A program made the position numbers and the translations under genes. The notes below the pieces were generated by a model. It was not told the DNA's origin. It was given only the letters and a program-made list of their open reading frames with translations, and ran no database searches. This document shows, one piece after another, positions 15,727 to 24,841 of a stretch of 64,000 nt of DNA. Within the stretch, counting starts at the first letter, position 1; every line of letters starts with the position of its first letter. Source of the stretch: Stutzerimonas stutzeri (lineage in GTDB: Bacteria > Pseudomonadota > Gammaproteobacteria > Pseudomonadales > Pseudomonadaceae); assembly GCF_000952685.1 (NCBI RefSeq), contig NZ_JYHV01000037.1:1-64000 (forward strand), read 5' to 3'.

Positions 15727-17592
15727 ATGAAACTGACCCGTCTTGCCTTGGCTGTGGCGCTGCTGCCCAATGCCCAAGTGCTTGCTGCCGACCTGACCCG
15801 TGACGATGCGTTGAAACTCGCCGATACAGTAGTTTCCGCGAATCGCGAACCGCAGCGTCGCAACCAGACCCCGGCCGCCACCACTGTATTCAACCGAGAC
15901 GACATAGAACGGTTGCAAGTGCGTAGCGTTGCGGAACTGCTGGAGCGTGTGCCGGGCGTGAGCGTTGCCCGTACCGGCGGAGCGGGAAGCCTTACCAGCC
16001 TGTTCGTGCGCGGTACCGCCAGCACCCAGACTCTGGTTCTGGTAGATGGCCAGCGTATCGCCGCAGCCTCCAGCGGCACCAGCAGCCTCGAATTTCTAAG
16101 CCCCGATCAGATCGAACGGATCGAGGTCGTGCGCGGTCCGCGGTCTGCGCTGTATGGATCGGATGCCATCGGCGGAGTGGTACAGATCTTCACTCGCCAA
16201 GGCAGCGGTCAGGGGCTTGCGCCTGAGGTCCGCTTTGGGGCGGGAAGCAACAGCACCTTCGAACGCAGCCTGCGTCTTTCCGGGGGCAATGGCCAGACTC
16301 GCTTCAACTTGGGAGCCGCGCTGGATGAGACCCAAGGTATCGACGCGACGCGCGATAGCTTCCGCGCCAATGGCGATGACGACGCCTACCGCAATCGCTC
16401 GCTCAGCCTGAACCTTGCGCACCGCTTTAGTGATCGGCTTGAGGCGGGTGTCAACGCGCTGGACCAGCGAGGCGAACTTGAGTTTGACGACACGTTCGAC
16501 GGCTTTCAGCCGACCGTGGATTTCCAGCTAAGCAGCATCTCCGGGTTCGTTAATGCCGAACTTAATGAGGTCTGGAATAGCCGTTTCGAAGTCGGACATA
16601 GCGAGGATAAGCGAGACACCGGAAACGACACCCCACTGGCTCCTGCCTATGTGTTCCACAGCTATTCGACTTATCGTGACTCGGCCAGCTGGGTAAACAC
16701 GCTTCAGCTCGACCCAGCTCATCAGCTGTTGTTCGGTGCCGATTGGCATGAGGACCAACTGCACAGCTCGAGCGGCTTTGCCCAGGATTCACGTTGGAAC
16801 CAGGCAGCGTTCATCCAGCACCGTTATACAGGCAACGCGTTCTCTACAGAGGTTGGCCTGCGCCACGACAAGAACGAGCAGTACGGCAGCGTGAACACTT
16901 GGAACGCGGCGGTTACCGTACCGCTGAATACCCGCAATGACGTGGTCGTTTCCTACAGCGAGGGCTTCCGCGCCCCGACATTCAACGAACTGTACGACTC
17001 TTGGTTCGGAAATCCGGACCTTACGCCCGAAAGATCTAAGAGCTACGAGCTTCAATGGCGCAACCGCTACAGCGACAGCGGCTCATTGGAATTGGCGCTT
17101 TACCGCACAAATATCGAGGATGCCATCGTATCGGACGCCAACTGGATCCCTCAGAATGTCCAGACCGCGCGGGTGAACGGCCTGGAGGCCACGATCCGGC
17201 AGGACCTGTTCGGCTGGCAGACCAGCGTAGCGGCGGGCCTTATCGACCCGCGCGACCGAGATAGCGGCCACACCCTCGCCCGCCGCGCAAAGCGCACGCT
17301 GAGCCTAGACGTGGACCGCCAACTGGGAGAGCTCTCTGTAGGCGCCAGTTGGCGAGCCCTTAGCGGTCGCTACGATGATTCCGATAATGACATCGAGATG
17401 GGCGGATACGGCTTAGTCGGGTTACGTGGCAGTTGGGCTGCCAGCCAAGACATCAGGCTGGACGTAAAGTTGAACAACCTATTCGACAAGGATTATGCCG
17501 AGACGACCTATAGCACCGGCAACGGCCGATACGGATACAACACCGAAGGCCGCACTGCTCTGTTCGCCGTAACCTGGACGCCAACCCTATAA
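15727..17592 (+). CDS. btuB: TonB-dependent vitamin B12 outer-membrane receptor
   Basis: 621 aa. Signal peptide about 1-20 (ALAVALLPNAQVLAAD), then a TonB-box-like segment (LADTVVSANREP), plug domain (VAELLERVPGVSVARTGGAG, RIEVVRGPRSALYGSDAIGG) and a barrel with an aromatic C-terminus. The cobalamin riboswitch upstream identifies the substrate. It ends 19 bp from btuF, which is convergent. Its codon use differs from the neighbours, with several TTA and AGA codons and lower GC, a possible sign of transfer. Confidence 0.94.
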   Translation: MKLTRLALAVALLPNAQVLAADLTRDDALKLADTVVSANREPQRRNQTPAATTVFNRDDIERLQVRSVAELLERVPGVSVARTGGAGSLTSLFVRGTASTQTLVLVDGQRIAAASSGTSSLEFLSPDQIERIEVVRGPRSALYGSDAIGGVVQIFTRQGSGQGLAPEVRFGAGSNSTFERSLRLSGGNGQTRFNLGAALDETQGIDATRDSFRANGDDDAYRNRSLSLNLAHRFSDRLEAGVNALDQRGELEFDDTFDGFQPTVDFQLSSISGFVNAELNEVWNSRFEVGHSEDKRDTGNDTPLAPAYVFHSYSTYRDSASWVNTLQLDPAHQLLFGADWHEDQLHSSSGFAQDSRWNQAAFIQHRYTGNAFSTEVGLRHDKNEQYGSVNTWNAAVTVPLNTRNDVVVSYSEGFRAPTFNELYDSWFGNPDLTPERSKSYELQWRNRYSDSGSLELALYRTNIEDAIVSDANWIPQNVQTARVNGLEATIRQDLFGWQTSVAAGLIDPRDRDSGHTLARRAKRTLSLDVDRQLGELSVGASWRALSGRYDDSDNDIEMGGYGLVGLRGSWAASQDIRLDVKLNNLFDKDYAETTYSTGNGRYGYNTEGRTALFAVTWTPTL

Positions 17593-17611
17593 ATTGAACC
17601 GCCCGAGCATT

Positions 17612-18415
17612 TCACGGTTCAGCCCGCCCCATCACTTCACAGAGCTTCCCGATCGCCCCAAGCATCTGGAAGCTTGGGCGTTCCAAGCCCTTATCCGGCA
17701 CTTCCCACAGTTGCGCCTTGCGCACCGCCGTTAGCTGCGGCCAGGCTTTCCACTCGGAAAGCTGAGCGCCGCTACCGGCGAGGATCACCTCGGGATTTCG
17801 CGACAGCACGGACTCGATGCTGACCTGAGGGGCAGGCAGTTGCAGATCAGCGAACACGTTGCGACCGCCGCAGACCTCAATGGCATCGCTGATGATCTGT
17901 CGGCCACCGAGGGTGTACAGCGGGCGGTTCCAGATCTGATAGAACACCGTCAGCGGACGCTCGCGATGGTAACGTCGATGTAATCGATCCAGGCCCTGCT
18001 TGAACGCTCGCTCGAGCTCCCGACCCTGCACGTCTCGACCAATCCGCTCGCCAATCAGCGCGAACTGTTCGGACAACTCAGCCAGCGAGGTCGGCTGTGC
18101 AACCAGCACTGGGATGCCGAATTGCGTCAGCTGCTCACGTTGTGCCTGGCTGATGCTGTCCGGCCTGAGCAGCACCAGTGTCGGTTGCAGCGCCAGCAGG
18201 CTTTCCATTTCCAACTGACCGAGCCGCCCCACGGATGGCAAACCGGCCAGTGCAGCTGGCCGCTCGCCGCCGTCGAGCACACCGACCAGCAGATCGTCCG
18301 CATTCAGCTCCAGCATGATTTCGCTCAGCGAAGGCGCCAGGCTGACCACCCGCTCCGTTGCTGCAAGCAAAGGCGAGGTCGACAGCGCAACGGCCAGCAG
18401 TAGCGCACGCATCAT
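17612..18415 (-). CDS. btuF: cobalamin-binding periplasmic protein BtuF
   Basis: 267 aa starting MMRALLLAVALS with a signal peptide of about 18 residues. The class III substrate-binding core shows VVSLAPSLSEIMLELNADD near the start and the typical long mid helix; it delivers B12 to the BtuCD importer, whose genes are not in the window. It is the last gene of a minus-strand run from ribA through a small membrane protein (5-bp gap). The start lacks a strong ribosome site, so translational coupling is likely. Confidence 0.87.
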   Translation of the reverse strand: MMRALLLAVALSTSPLLAATERVVSLAPSLSEIMLELNADDLLVGVLDGGERPAALAGLPSVGRLGQLEMESLLALQPTLVLLRPDSISQAQREQLTQFGIPVLVAQPTSLAELSEQFALIGERIGRDVQGRELERAFKQGLDRLHRRYHRERPLTVFYQIWNRPLYTLGGRQIISDAIEVCGGRNVFADLQLPAPQVSIESVLSRNPEVILAGSGAQLSEWKAWPQLTAVRKAQLWEVPDKGLERPSFQMLGAIGKLCEVMGRAEP

Positions 18416-18420
18416 TGCAG

Positions 18421-18831
18421 CTAACGCGGAATGCGGTAGAGCAACAGCAGCACCAGACTGCCCGAGACCAGCAGCCCTTGTGCGACGGGCTCGAGGCCGA
18501 GCGGCGCACCGATGGCGGCGAGCCACGCCGGTAGCGCGGCGGTCCGCAACGCCCGCAGCCGAACGGCGCGTAACGCCGCCCACGCGGATGCTTCGGCATC
18601 ACTACCCAGATCTTTTTCAGTATCAATCAGGGCGTGCTTGTAGGCCGTAAAACGGGGCAGATTGAGAAACAGCGTGGCGAGGCCGACGAGGAACAACGGC
18701 AGGGCGAGCGGCTCGCCGAAGCGGCCCGCCAGTTGGGGAAGCTGGCTGCTGATGAGCACGGGTACGACCATGAAAAGCAGATACCGCCAGCCTTCGAGCG
18801 CCAACTGGCGGCGGGTCGCCGTGCGGTTCAC
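18421..18831 (-). CDS. small membrane protein of unknown function
   Basis: 136 aa with three to four hydrophobic segments ([25 protein letters not shown], and a C-terminal [14 protein letters not shown]) and Arg-rich loops. I do not recognise a family. The GTG start overlaps the ribA stop by four bases (GTGA), and btuF follows, so it is translated with both. A link to B12 uptake or flavin use is possible only by position. Confidence 0.72.
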   Translation of the reverse strand: MNRTATRRQLALEGWRYLLFMVVPVLISSQLPQLAGRFGEPLALPLFLVGLATLFLNLPRFTAYKHALIDTEKDLGSDAEASAWAALRAVRLRALRTAALPAWLAAIGAPLGLEPVAQGLLVSGSLVLLLLYRIPR

Positions 18832-19445
18832 GACTGCTCGGCTTCGCCCTGGTGAATTTCGCCGAGCATGTGGCCAAGCTTACCGGCCTTGGTGGCGAGG
18901 TACTTGCGGTTGTGCGGATTGTGCGCGATCTGCAGCGGCATGCGTTCGGCGATGCGAATACCGAAGCCCTGTAGCGCTTTGACCTTGCGCGGGTTGTTGG
19001 TCATCAGCTTGATCTCGGCGATGCCCAAGTGCTCGAGCATGGGCAGGCAGATCGCATAGTCGCGCATGTCGGGAGCAAAGCCGAGGCGCTCATTGGCCTC
19101 GACGGTATCGGCGCCGCCATCCTGCAGTTCGTAGGCGCGGATCTTGTTCAGCAGCCCGATGCCGCGACCTTCTTGACGAAGGTAGAGCAGCGCGCCGCGA
19201 CCCTCTTCGGAAATCGCGCGCAGTGCGGCTTCCAGCTGGAAACCACAATCGCAGCGCAAACTGAAAAGGGCATCGCCCGTCAGGCATTCGGAATGCAGAC
19301 GACCCAATACGGGCCTGCCATCTGCAACATCGCCCAGCGTCAGTACGACATGTTCCTTGCCAGTGTCCTGATCGAGAAAACCATGCATGGTGAACACACC
19401 GAACGGCGTCGGCAGTTTGGAAGCGGCGACGAACACGACAGACAC
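18828..19445 (-). CDS. ribA: GTP cyclohydrolase II
   Basis: 205 aa. It opens GTP to the diaminopyrimidine that starts riboflavin synthesis. Zinc ligands Cys54, Cys65 and Cys67 lie in [18 protein letters not shown], and [13 protein letters not shown] follows with the catalytic Arg. The start is a GTG (reads [15 protein letters not shown]) with GGAG eight bases upstream; the longer frame runs into non-coding DNA. This is the active cyclohydrolase II, because the cyclohydrolase-like half of RibBA here lacks these residues. Confidence 0.96.
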   Translation of the reverse strand: MSVVFVAASKLPTPFGVFTMHGFLDQDTGKEHVVLTLGDVADGRPVLGRLHSECLTGDALFSLRCDCGFQLEAALRAISEEGRGALLYLRQEGRGIGLLNKIRAYELQDGGADTVEANERLGFAPDMRDYAICLPMLEHLGIAEIKLMTNNPRKVKALQGFGIRIAERMPLQIAHNPHNRKYLATKAGKLGHMLGEIHQGEAEQS

Positions 19446-19564
19446 CGGAGAAACTCCAGAAGGCAGAAAAGCGGATATTGTAACAGCAGTCCTGCGACAA
19501 GCTGTATCGGAAGATGCCGCGGGCGCGGACCGATACGGCTTGGGTTTGGGAAGAAGGCGCCGGC

Positions 19565-20212
19565 TCAGATTTTTGATTCGAGCTTCAGGACACCCTGATC
19601 TTCCCGCCAGCTGACGCGGCTGAGAAAACTCATGCCCAACAGGGCATCCGAAGGTGACCCGCCCTCCACCACTACGGCCTCTACACCGAGCACATCGATG
19701 GCACCCACCTTGACGCTGTTGAGATGCACTCGCCAAGCCTTGGCCGTGCCGCCAGCGGTGCTGACCACGATCGGCTTGCCGTCGACGCGATAATCGATTC
19801 CCAGACGTCGCGCCTGGATCTCGTTTATCGCGACCGAGGTAGCCCCCGTATCGACGAGAAACTGCACCGACTGGCCATTGATGGAACCGGCCACCCAGTA
19901 GTGACCGCCCTGCCCCCGTGCGATGCTCAGTTGCCGGCGATCAGGCTCAGCGAACCCGACGCTCAGTTCGCGACTCAGCGTATAGCGCCGCTCGATGCCA
20001 TCGACCCGCAGCACCGCGCCTTTGGAATCAGCACTAATCACCTCGACACCGCCCGGCCCCACCTGACCGACGCGCACCAGTTTGCGCTGGCCATCGACAT
20101 TCACCACCGCGGCACCGGGAAACAGACCGACCACCTGCACCAGCGGCGCCGCTGCGATGACAAAGGATACAAACGACAGAGAGGCCGCGAATAGCAGGAT
20201 TACGGATCGCAT
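19565..20212 (-). CDS. secreted retropepsin-like aspartic protease (clan AA)
   Basis: 216 aa, starting [14 protein letters not shown] with a signal peptide. The C-terminal half is a single retropepsin-like domain with the catalytic loop [13 protein letters not shown] (Asp121) and the later [20 protein letters not shown], typical of the 'TIGR02281' family. It would act in the periplasm as a dimer; substrates are unknown. It sits between pgpA and ribA in the same direction. A further in-frame start lies at 20248. Confidence 0.85.
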   Translation of the reverse strand: MRSVILLFAASLSFVSFVIAAAPLVQVVGLFPGAAVVNVDGQRKLVRVGQVGPGGVEVISADSKGAVLRVDGIERRYTLSRELSVGFAEPDRRQLSIARGQGGHYWVAGSINGQSVQFLVDTGATSVAINEIQARRLGIDYRVDGKPIVVSTAGGTAKAWRVHLNSVKVGAIDVLGVEAVVVEGGSPSDALLGMSFLSRVSWREDQGVLKLESKI

Positions 20213-20299
20213 CAGTAGCGGCTTCCTTGAAACGGGATAGCTCGACATTCTTCCATGAGTATCAGGGTCGATACAGCGATCAGCCGCACAGCCCGGACT

Positions 20300-20800
20300 T
20301 CAACCCAGCCCCAGCACCGCCAGGTGCATCAGAGCGCAGGCGGCAAAGCCGGCAAGGATATCGTCGAGCATGATCCCCAGCCCACCGTGCACATGGCGGT
20401 CCACCCAACTGATCGGCCATGGTTTGAAGATGTCGAGCACCCGGAACACCACGAACCCGAGCAGCAGCCAGTACCAGCCCGCAGGCACCAGCCAGAAGGT
20501 GATCCAGATGCCGGCGAACTCGTCCCAGACGATGCCTTCATGGTCATGTACGCCCAGATCCTGGGCGACCTTGCCGCACAGCCAGATCCCGAACAGCATG
20601 CTGGCAACGATCACCAGCCCGTAGCCCCAGCCCGGCAGGGCCTGCCACAGCGGCACGAACGCCAGCGCGAGGAGCGATCCCCAGGTCCCGGGAGCTTTCG
20701 GCAACGTCCCGGAGCCGAAACCGAAGGCCAGGTTGTGCCAAGGGTTGCTCCATACTGATACGGGCACCGCTTCGACGGCAGGCTGCAGGGAATCGGTCAA
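20300..20800 (-). CDS. pgpA: phosphatidylglycerophosphatase A
   Basis: 166 aa membrane enzyme that dephosphorylates phosphatidylglycerol phosphate. Conserved family segments are seen: GSGTLPKAPGTWGSL near residue 30, HDHEGIVWDEFAGIW in the middle and DDILAGFAAC near the end; the acidic residues bind magnesium. The start is TTG with GAGGA seven bases upstream. It follows thiL, the usual nusB-thiL-pgpA order. Confidence 0.93.
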   Translation of the reverse strand: MTDSLQPAVEAVPVSVWSNPWHNLAFGFGSGTLPKAPGTWGSLLALAFVPLWQALPGWGYGLVIVASMLFGIWLCGKVAQDLGVHDHEGIVWDEFAGIWITFWLVPAGWYWLLLGFVVFRVLDIFKPWPISWVDRHVHGGLGIMLDDILAGFAACALMHLAVLGLG

Positions 20801-20841
20801 ACGGCTGTCCTCTCTTATTCTGGCGGCGCTATCCAGCCCGC

Positions 20842-21801
20842 TCAGCCACTGAAATGGTTGTAGCCCTGACTGACCAGCGTGATCGCCTGGCCGCGGGCGT
20901 TCAGCAACCGCACGCCCGCCCCGACTGCCACATGGCCGATCACATGAACCGGCCAGCCATCGTCCTGCAAGGCCGCCAACTCGTCGGCTGGCAAGGTAAA
21001 CGCCAGCACGTAATCGTCGCCGCCACTCAGGCCGTATTGCAGGGCCTGATCAGAGCCTGCGAAGCGCACCAGCGCGTCCGTCAAGGGTAGCTTCATCTGT
21101 TCGATGCACAACAGGACGCCGGACGCAGCGGCGATGTGCCCACAGTCGGCCAGCAGTCCATCGGAGATATCCAGCGCCGCGCTCGCCTTGCCGCGTAGCG
21201 CCTGTCCCAGCGCCAGCTGCGGTTGTGGCAACCAGTAATGTCTAAGCAACGCCGCCGCGTCAGCCGTCCCCTGCTCGCGCTCACCCAGCACGATAGGCAG
21301 CGCACCGGCCGCATTGCCAAGCGCGCCGCCGACGCACAGCAGATCGCCCGGCTGCGCGCCACTGCGCAGCAATCCCTGACCCGCCGGCACCCGACCGAAC
21401 ACCGTCAGCGTCATGCTCAGCGGGCCGCGCGTGGTGTCGCCACCAATCAGACGCATCGCGCAGCCCGCCGCCATCGTGTCGAGGCCACGGGTGAATTCGG
21501 CTAGCCAGTTGGAATCAGCATCGGGAAGGGTCAGCGCCAGCGTGAAACCGATCGGTGTCGCACCCATTCCCGCCAGATCACTGGTGGAAACCGCCAGTGC
21601 ACGCTGGCCGAGCAGGTAAGGATCACAAGGATCGGGGAAATGGATGCCGGCGACCAGCGTGTCGCTGGATACCGCTAACTGTTCGCCTGCCGGCAATGCC
21701 AGCAAGGCGCAGTCATCGCCGATGCCCAACACGACATCGCCGCCGGCCCTGGCACAAGCGGCAGCGGCGAAGTAATGGCGGATCAGCTCGAACTCACCCA
21801 T
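20842..21801 (-). CDS. thiL: thiamine-monophosphate kinase
   Basis: 319 aa starting MGEFELIRHYF. It phosphorylates thiamine monophosphate to thiamine diphosphate, the cofactor of Dxs nearby. The glycine/aspartate motif GIGDDCALL (about 26-34) and a downstream GGDTTRGPLSMTLTVFG match the PurM/ThiL superfamily nucleotide and metal sites; SGGDDYVLAFT is the C-terminal signature. It follows nusB by 12 bp. Confidence 0.95.
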   Translation of the reverse strand: MGEFELIRHYFAAAACARAGGDVVLGIGDDCALLALPAGEQLAVSSDTLVAGIHFPDPCDPYLLGQRALAVSTSDLAGMGATPIGFTLALTLPDADSNWLAEFTRGLDTMAAGCAMRLIGGDTTRGPLSMTLTVFGRVPAGQGLLRSGAQPGDLLCVGGALGNAAGALPIVLGEREQGTADAAALLRHYWLPQPQLALGQALRGKASAALDISDGLLADCGHIAAASGVLLCIEQMKLPLTDALVRFAGSDQALQYGLSGGDDYVLAFTLPADELAALQDDGWPVHVIGHVAVGAGVRLLNARGQAITLVSQGYNHFSG

Positions 21802-21813
21802 CAAGACGCAAAC

Positions 21814-22296
21814 TCAGCGCTTGTGAGCGCCAACCTCGGCACTGCGCAGGCTGGGTGCCAGCTTGTCCAGCACGCCGTTGACGAACTTGTGCCCGTCGGT
21901 GGCACCGAACACCTTGGCCAGCTCGATGCCTTCGTTGATCACCACCCGATACGGCACATCGATGCGATGCATCAGCTCGTAGGTGGACAGGCGCAGAACG
22001 GCCAGTTCCACCGGGTCGAGTTCTTCGAGCGGACGATCGAGGTGAGGCACGATGGTGCCGTCGACTTCGGTCTTGGCGCGCGCCACGCCGGTCAGCAGCT
22101 CATGGAAGTAGTTGCCGTCGACGCCGGAGAAATCGTTGTCGACGCGAAACTGCGCCTCGATTTCGTTGAGGCTCTGACCCGCCATGTGCCACTGATAAAG
22201 CGCCTGCATCGCCAGGCTGCGCGCCACACGGCGCGTTGCGATCTTGCCCTTGGCCTTGGGCTGCGGGGCGTCCTGGCCGTCGTGATTAAGGCTCAC
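21814..22296 (-). CDS. nusB: transcription antitermination factor NusB
   Basis: 160 aa from a GTG that overlaps the ribH stop by four bases. NusB with NusE (S10) binds boxA RNA in rRNA antitermination. The helical core starts [16 protein letters not shown] and includes [30 protein letters not shown], followed by [27 protein letters not shown]. An N-terminal basic tail of about 20 residues ([13 protein letters not shown]) is typical of Pseudomonas NusB. Confidence 0.96.
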   Translation of the reverse strand: MSLNHDGQDAPQPKAKGKIATRRVARSLAMQALYQWHMAGQSLNEIEAQFRVDNDFSGVDGNYFHELLTGVARAKTEVDGTIVPHLDRPLEELDPVELAVLRLSTYELMHRIDVPYRVVINEGIELAKVFGATDGHKFVNGVLDKLAPSLRSAEVGAHKR

Positions 22297-22769
22297 TTGG
22301 CCTCCAGCTGCGCCAGCAGACTCACCATTTCCAGAGCGGAAAGTGCGGCTTCGGCACCCTTGTTGCCAGCCTTGGTGCCGGAGCGCTCGATAGCCTGTTC
22401 GATAGAATCGACGGTCAGTACGCCGAAGGCGACCGGCACGCCGAACTCCATGGAGACCTGCGACAGGCCTTTGGTGCACTCACCAGCGACGTATTCGAAA
22501 TGTGGGGTGCCGCCGCGAATGACCGCGCCGAGGGCGATGATCGCGTCGTACTCGCCCTGCTGGGCAACTTTCTGCGCGACCAGGGGAATCTCGAAGGCGC
22601 CTGGTGCACGGATGATGGTGATGGCGTCTTCTGCGATGCCGTGGCGCACCAGCGCATCGACGGCGCCGCTCACCAGGCTCTCGACAACGAAGCTGTTGAA
22701 GCGGCCAACGACCAGGGCGAACTTGCCCTGCGGGGCGATGAAGGTACCTTCGATGGTCTTCAGTGTCAT
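22293..22769 (-). CDS. ribH: 6,7-dimethyl-8-ribityllumazine synthase
   Basis: 158 aa. It condenses the ribitylaminopyrimidine with dihydroxybutanone phosphate to lumazine, the substrate of RibE. Conserved segments are [50 protein letters not shown] and [18 protein letters not shown]. It is translationally coupled to nusB. Confidence 0.97.
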   Translation of the reverse strand: MTLKTIEGTFIAPQGKFALVVGRFNSFVVESLVSGAVDALVRHGIAEDAITIIRAPGAFEIPLVAQKVAQQGEYDAIIALGAVIRGGTPHFEYVAGECTKGLSQVSMEFGVPVAFGVLTVDSIEQAIERSGTKAGNKGAEAALSALEMVSLLAQLEAK

Positions 22770-22857
22770 GGAAACAATCTCATATAGCGTTAAAGAGCTT
22801 GTGGGCTTTCAGGCAGCCCGGCGGGGCAGCGCGTAGCGAGCGCAGAGCAGACAAGGC

Positions 22858-22929
22858 GAAAACAGGCGAGGCGGCGATGCTTTTTATCTCTGTAGCACTG
22901 TTGTAAATGAGCAAGCCGAGCCTGTTTTC
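22858..22929. repeat. inverted-repeat element between ribBA and ribH
   Basis: GAAAACAGGC (22858-22867) and GCCTGTTTTC (22920-22929) are exact inverted arms around a 52-bp centre of lower GC. The flanks (22815-22970) add GC-rich partial repeats. The unit looks like a REP/MITE-type copy; it splits the rib run with a 196-bp gap. Confidence 0.5.
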
Positions 22930-22965
22930 AACGCAGTATGTCCAAGCGCAGTAGCGCGGCAGCCC

Positions 22966-24045
22966 TCACTCAGCGGGCAGGTATTCTACAACTTCCAGGT
23001 CGAACCCGGATATCGCATTGAATTTCATCGGCGAACTCATCAGGCGCATCTTGCGCACCCCCAGGTCGCGAAGGATCTGCGAGCCCGCGCCGACCGTGCT
23101 GTAGGTCGCCGGCGTCGGCAACTGCTGGCGGCTCAGCTGAGCCAGCAGATGCGGCCCGGTCAGCGGGTTGCCCAGCAGCAGCACCACCCCACTACCGGCC
23201 TTGGCCACTTCGCTCATCGCGGCGCGCAGGCTCCAGCGCCCCGGCACGGTCACCAGTAGTAGGTCGCGCAGCGGCTCCATGTTGTGCACGCGCACCAGCG
23301 TGGGGTTTTCCGGCGATATCTCACCACGGGTCAGCGCCATGTGCACAGTGTCTTCGACACCGTCGCGGTAGGTCACCAGGGTGAACTGGCCCAGCTCGGT
23401 TTCCAACGGCTGTTCGGAGACGCGCTCGACGGTGCGCTCGTGGATCATCCGGTAATGGATCAGGTCGGCGATGGTGCCGATCTTCAGGCCATGCTGCTCG
23501 GCGAACAGTTCCAGTTCCGGACGACGCGCCATGGTGCCGTCGTCATTCATGATTTCGCAAATCACCCCCGAAGGCTCGAAACCGGCCATGCGCGCCAGAT
23601 CGCAGGCTGCTTCGGTGTGTCCCGCGCGCGCCAGGACACCGCCCGGTTGCGCCATCAACGGGAAGATATGGCCGGGGCTGACGATATCTTCGGCTACTGC
23701 GTTCTTCGCCACAGCGGCCTGTACGGTGCGCGCGCGGTCGGCGGCGGAGATACCGGTGGTGACGCCCTCGGCCGCCTCGATCGACACGGTGAATTTGGTG
23801 CCGAAGCCCGAACCATTGCGCGGCGCCATCAGCGGCAGTTGCAGGGTCTCGCAGCGCTCACGGGTCATCGGCATGCAAATCAGGCCGCGGGCGAAACGGG
23901 CCATGAAGTTGATGTGCTCGGCGGTCACGCATTCGGAGGCGACGATGATGTCGCCCTCGTTCTCGCGGTCCTCGTCATCCATAAGGATGACCATCTTGCC
24001 GGCGCGGATGTCTTCGATCAGTTCTTCAGCGGTATTCAGAGCCAT
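22966..24045 (-). CDS. ribBA: 3,4-dihydroxy-2-butanone-4-phosphate synthase with inactive GTP cyclohydrolase II-like domain
   Basis: 359 aa. Residues 1-205 are the DHBP synthase, with the acidic loop DDEDRENEGD at 23-32 and the later PGGVLARAGHTEAACDLARMAG; it makes the four-carbon unit of riboflavin from ribulose 5-phosphate. Residues 206-359 follow the cyclohydrolase II fold but have LVRVHNMEPLRDLLLV where the zinc Cys triad should be, and no RQEGRGIG. This domain is therefore probably inactive, consistent with a separate ribA. Similar hybrids are common in pseudomonads and rhizobia. Confidence 0.94.
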   Translation of the reverse strand: MALNTAEELIEDIRAGKMVILMDDEDRENEGDIIVASECVTAEHINFMARFARGLICMPMTRERCETLQLPLMAPRNGSGFGTKFTVSIEAAEGVTTGISAADRARTVQAAVAKNAVAEDIVSPGHIFPLMAQPGGVLARAGHTEAACDLARMAGFEPSGVICEIMNDDGTMARRPELELFAEQHGLKIGTIADLIHYRMIHERTVERVSEQPLETELGQFTLVTYRDGVEDTVHMALTRGEISPENPTLVRVHNMEPLRDLLLVTVPGRWSLRAAMSEVAKAGSGVVLLLGNPLTGPHLLAQLSRQQLPTPATYSTVGAGSQILRDLGVRKMRLMSSPMKFNAISGFDLEVVEYLPAE

Positions 24046-24056
24046 GGGGCCGATCC

Positions 24057-24719
24057 TTATTTATGCAGGTAGCCGTGTTCGGCCAGAAAGCTTTCCGTCA
24101 GGCCCGACGCATTGGGCTCGGCCGCCTTGTCGCCCAGCAGCAAGCGTTCCAGGTAACGGGCCAGCAGATCCACTTCCAGGTTCACCTGCCGCCCGGGGCG
24201 ATAGTCGACCATGATGGTTTCAGTCAGGGTATGCGGGACGATGGTGAGTTCGAATTCCGCGCCGCTCACGGCATTGACCGTAAGGCTGGTCCCGTCGACC
24301 GTGATCGAGCCCTTGAGCGCGATGTACTTGGCCAGCTCACGCGGCGCGCGGATGCGAAACTGCACAGCGCGAGCATTTTCCTCGCGTGCCACCACCTCGC
24401 CGACACCGTCGACGTGACCGCTGACCAGATGCCCGCCGAGACGGCTGGTCGGTGTCAGTGCTTTCTCGAGATTGACTCGGCTGCCGGCCTTGAGATCGAC
24501 GAAGGCCGTGCGGGCCAACGTTTCGCGGCTGACATCGGCCCAGAAGCCATCGCCCGGCAGCTCGACGGCAGTCAGGCAGACGCCATTGACCGCGATACTG
24601 TCGCCGAGCTTGACGTCCGACAGGTCCAACTTGCCGGTTTCGACCAACACCCGAACGTCACCGCCTTTTGGCGTCATGGCGCGGATGGTGCCGATGGATT
24701 CGATTATTCCAGTGAACAT
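24057..24719 (-). CDS. ribE: riboflavin synthase alpha chain
   Basis: 220 aa. It dismutates two lumazine molecules to riboflavin. The start is MFTGIIESIG, with two tandem lumazine-binding halves (KLGDSIAVNGVCLTAVEL and ALKGSITVDGTSLTVNAV) and GHLVSGHVDGVG at the junction. GGGAGG lies upstream of the ATG. It heads ribE-ribBA-(gap)-ribH-nusB-thiL and is preceded by an FMN riboswitch and a short upstream ORF that overlaps its start. Confidence 0.97.
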   Translation of the reverse strand: MFTGIIESIGTIRAMTPKGGDVRVLVETGKLDLSDVKLGDSIAVNGVCLTAVELPGDGFWADVSRETLARTAFVDLKAGSRVNLEKALTPTSRLGGHLVSGHVDGVGEVVAREENARAVQFRIRAPRELAKYIALKGSITVDGTSLTVNAVSGAEFELTIVPHTLTETIMVDYRPGRQVNLEVDLLARYLERLLLGDKAAEPNASGLTESFLAEHGYLHK

Positions 24720-24754
24720 GCGGCCTCCCGCGGAAGGCTGTTGAAACGATGCAT
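24704..24754 (-). CDS. possible 16-codon leader ORF overlapping ribE
   Basis: ATG at 24754 reads MHRFNSLPREAACSLE and stops at 24704, 16 nt inside ribE and in another frame. AGGAG lies eight bases before the ATG, at the edge of a hairpin (24765-24784). It might couple riboswitch-controlled initiation to ribE translation. It could equally be a chance frame; peptide function is not suggested. Confidence 0.35.
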   Translation of the reverse strand: MHRFNSLPREAACSLE

Positions 24755-24764
24755 ATGACCAACT

Positions 24765-24784
24765 CCTGTTTTGGAAAAAACAGG
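24765..24784 (-). promoter_or_regulatory. hairpin between the FMN riboswitch and ribE
   Basis: CCTGTTTT and AAAACAGG pair exactly over a 4-nt loop. On the minus strand the 3' arm merges into AGGAG, the ribosome site of the leader ORF, so the structure could hide it. A possible expression platform. Confidence 0.55.
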
Positions 24785-24841
24785 GCTGCAGATCGATAGG
24801 GAGTAGACGCACGCACGGAAGGCGCCCGTCGAGGCATCCCG

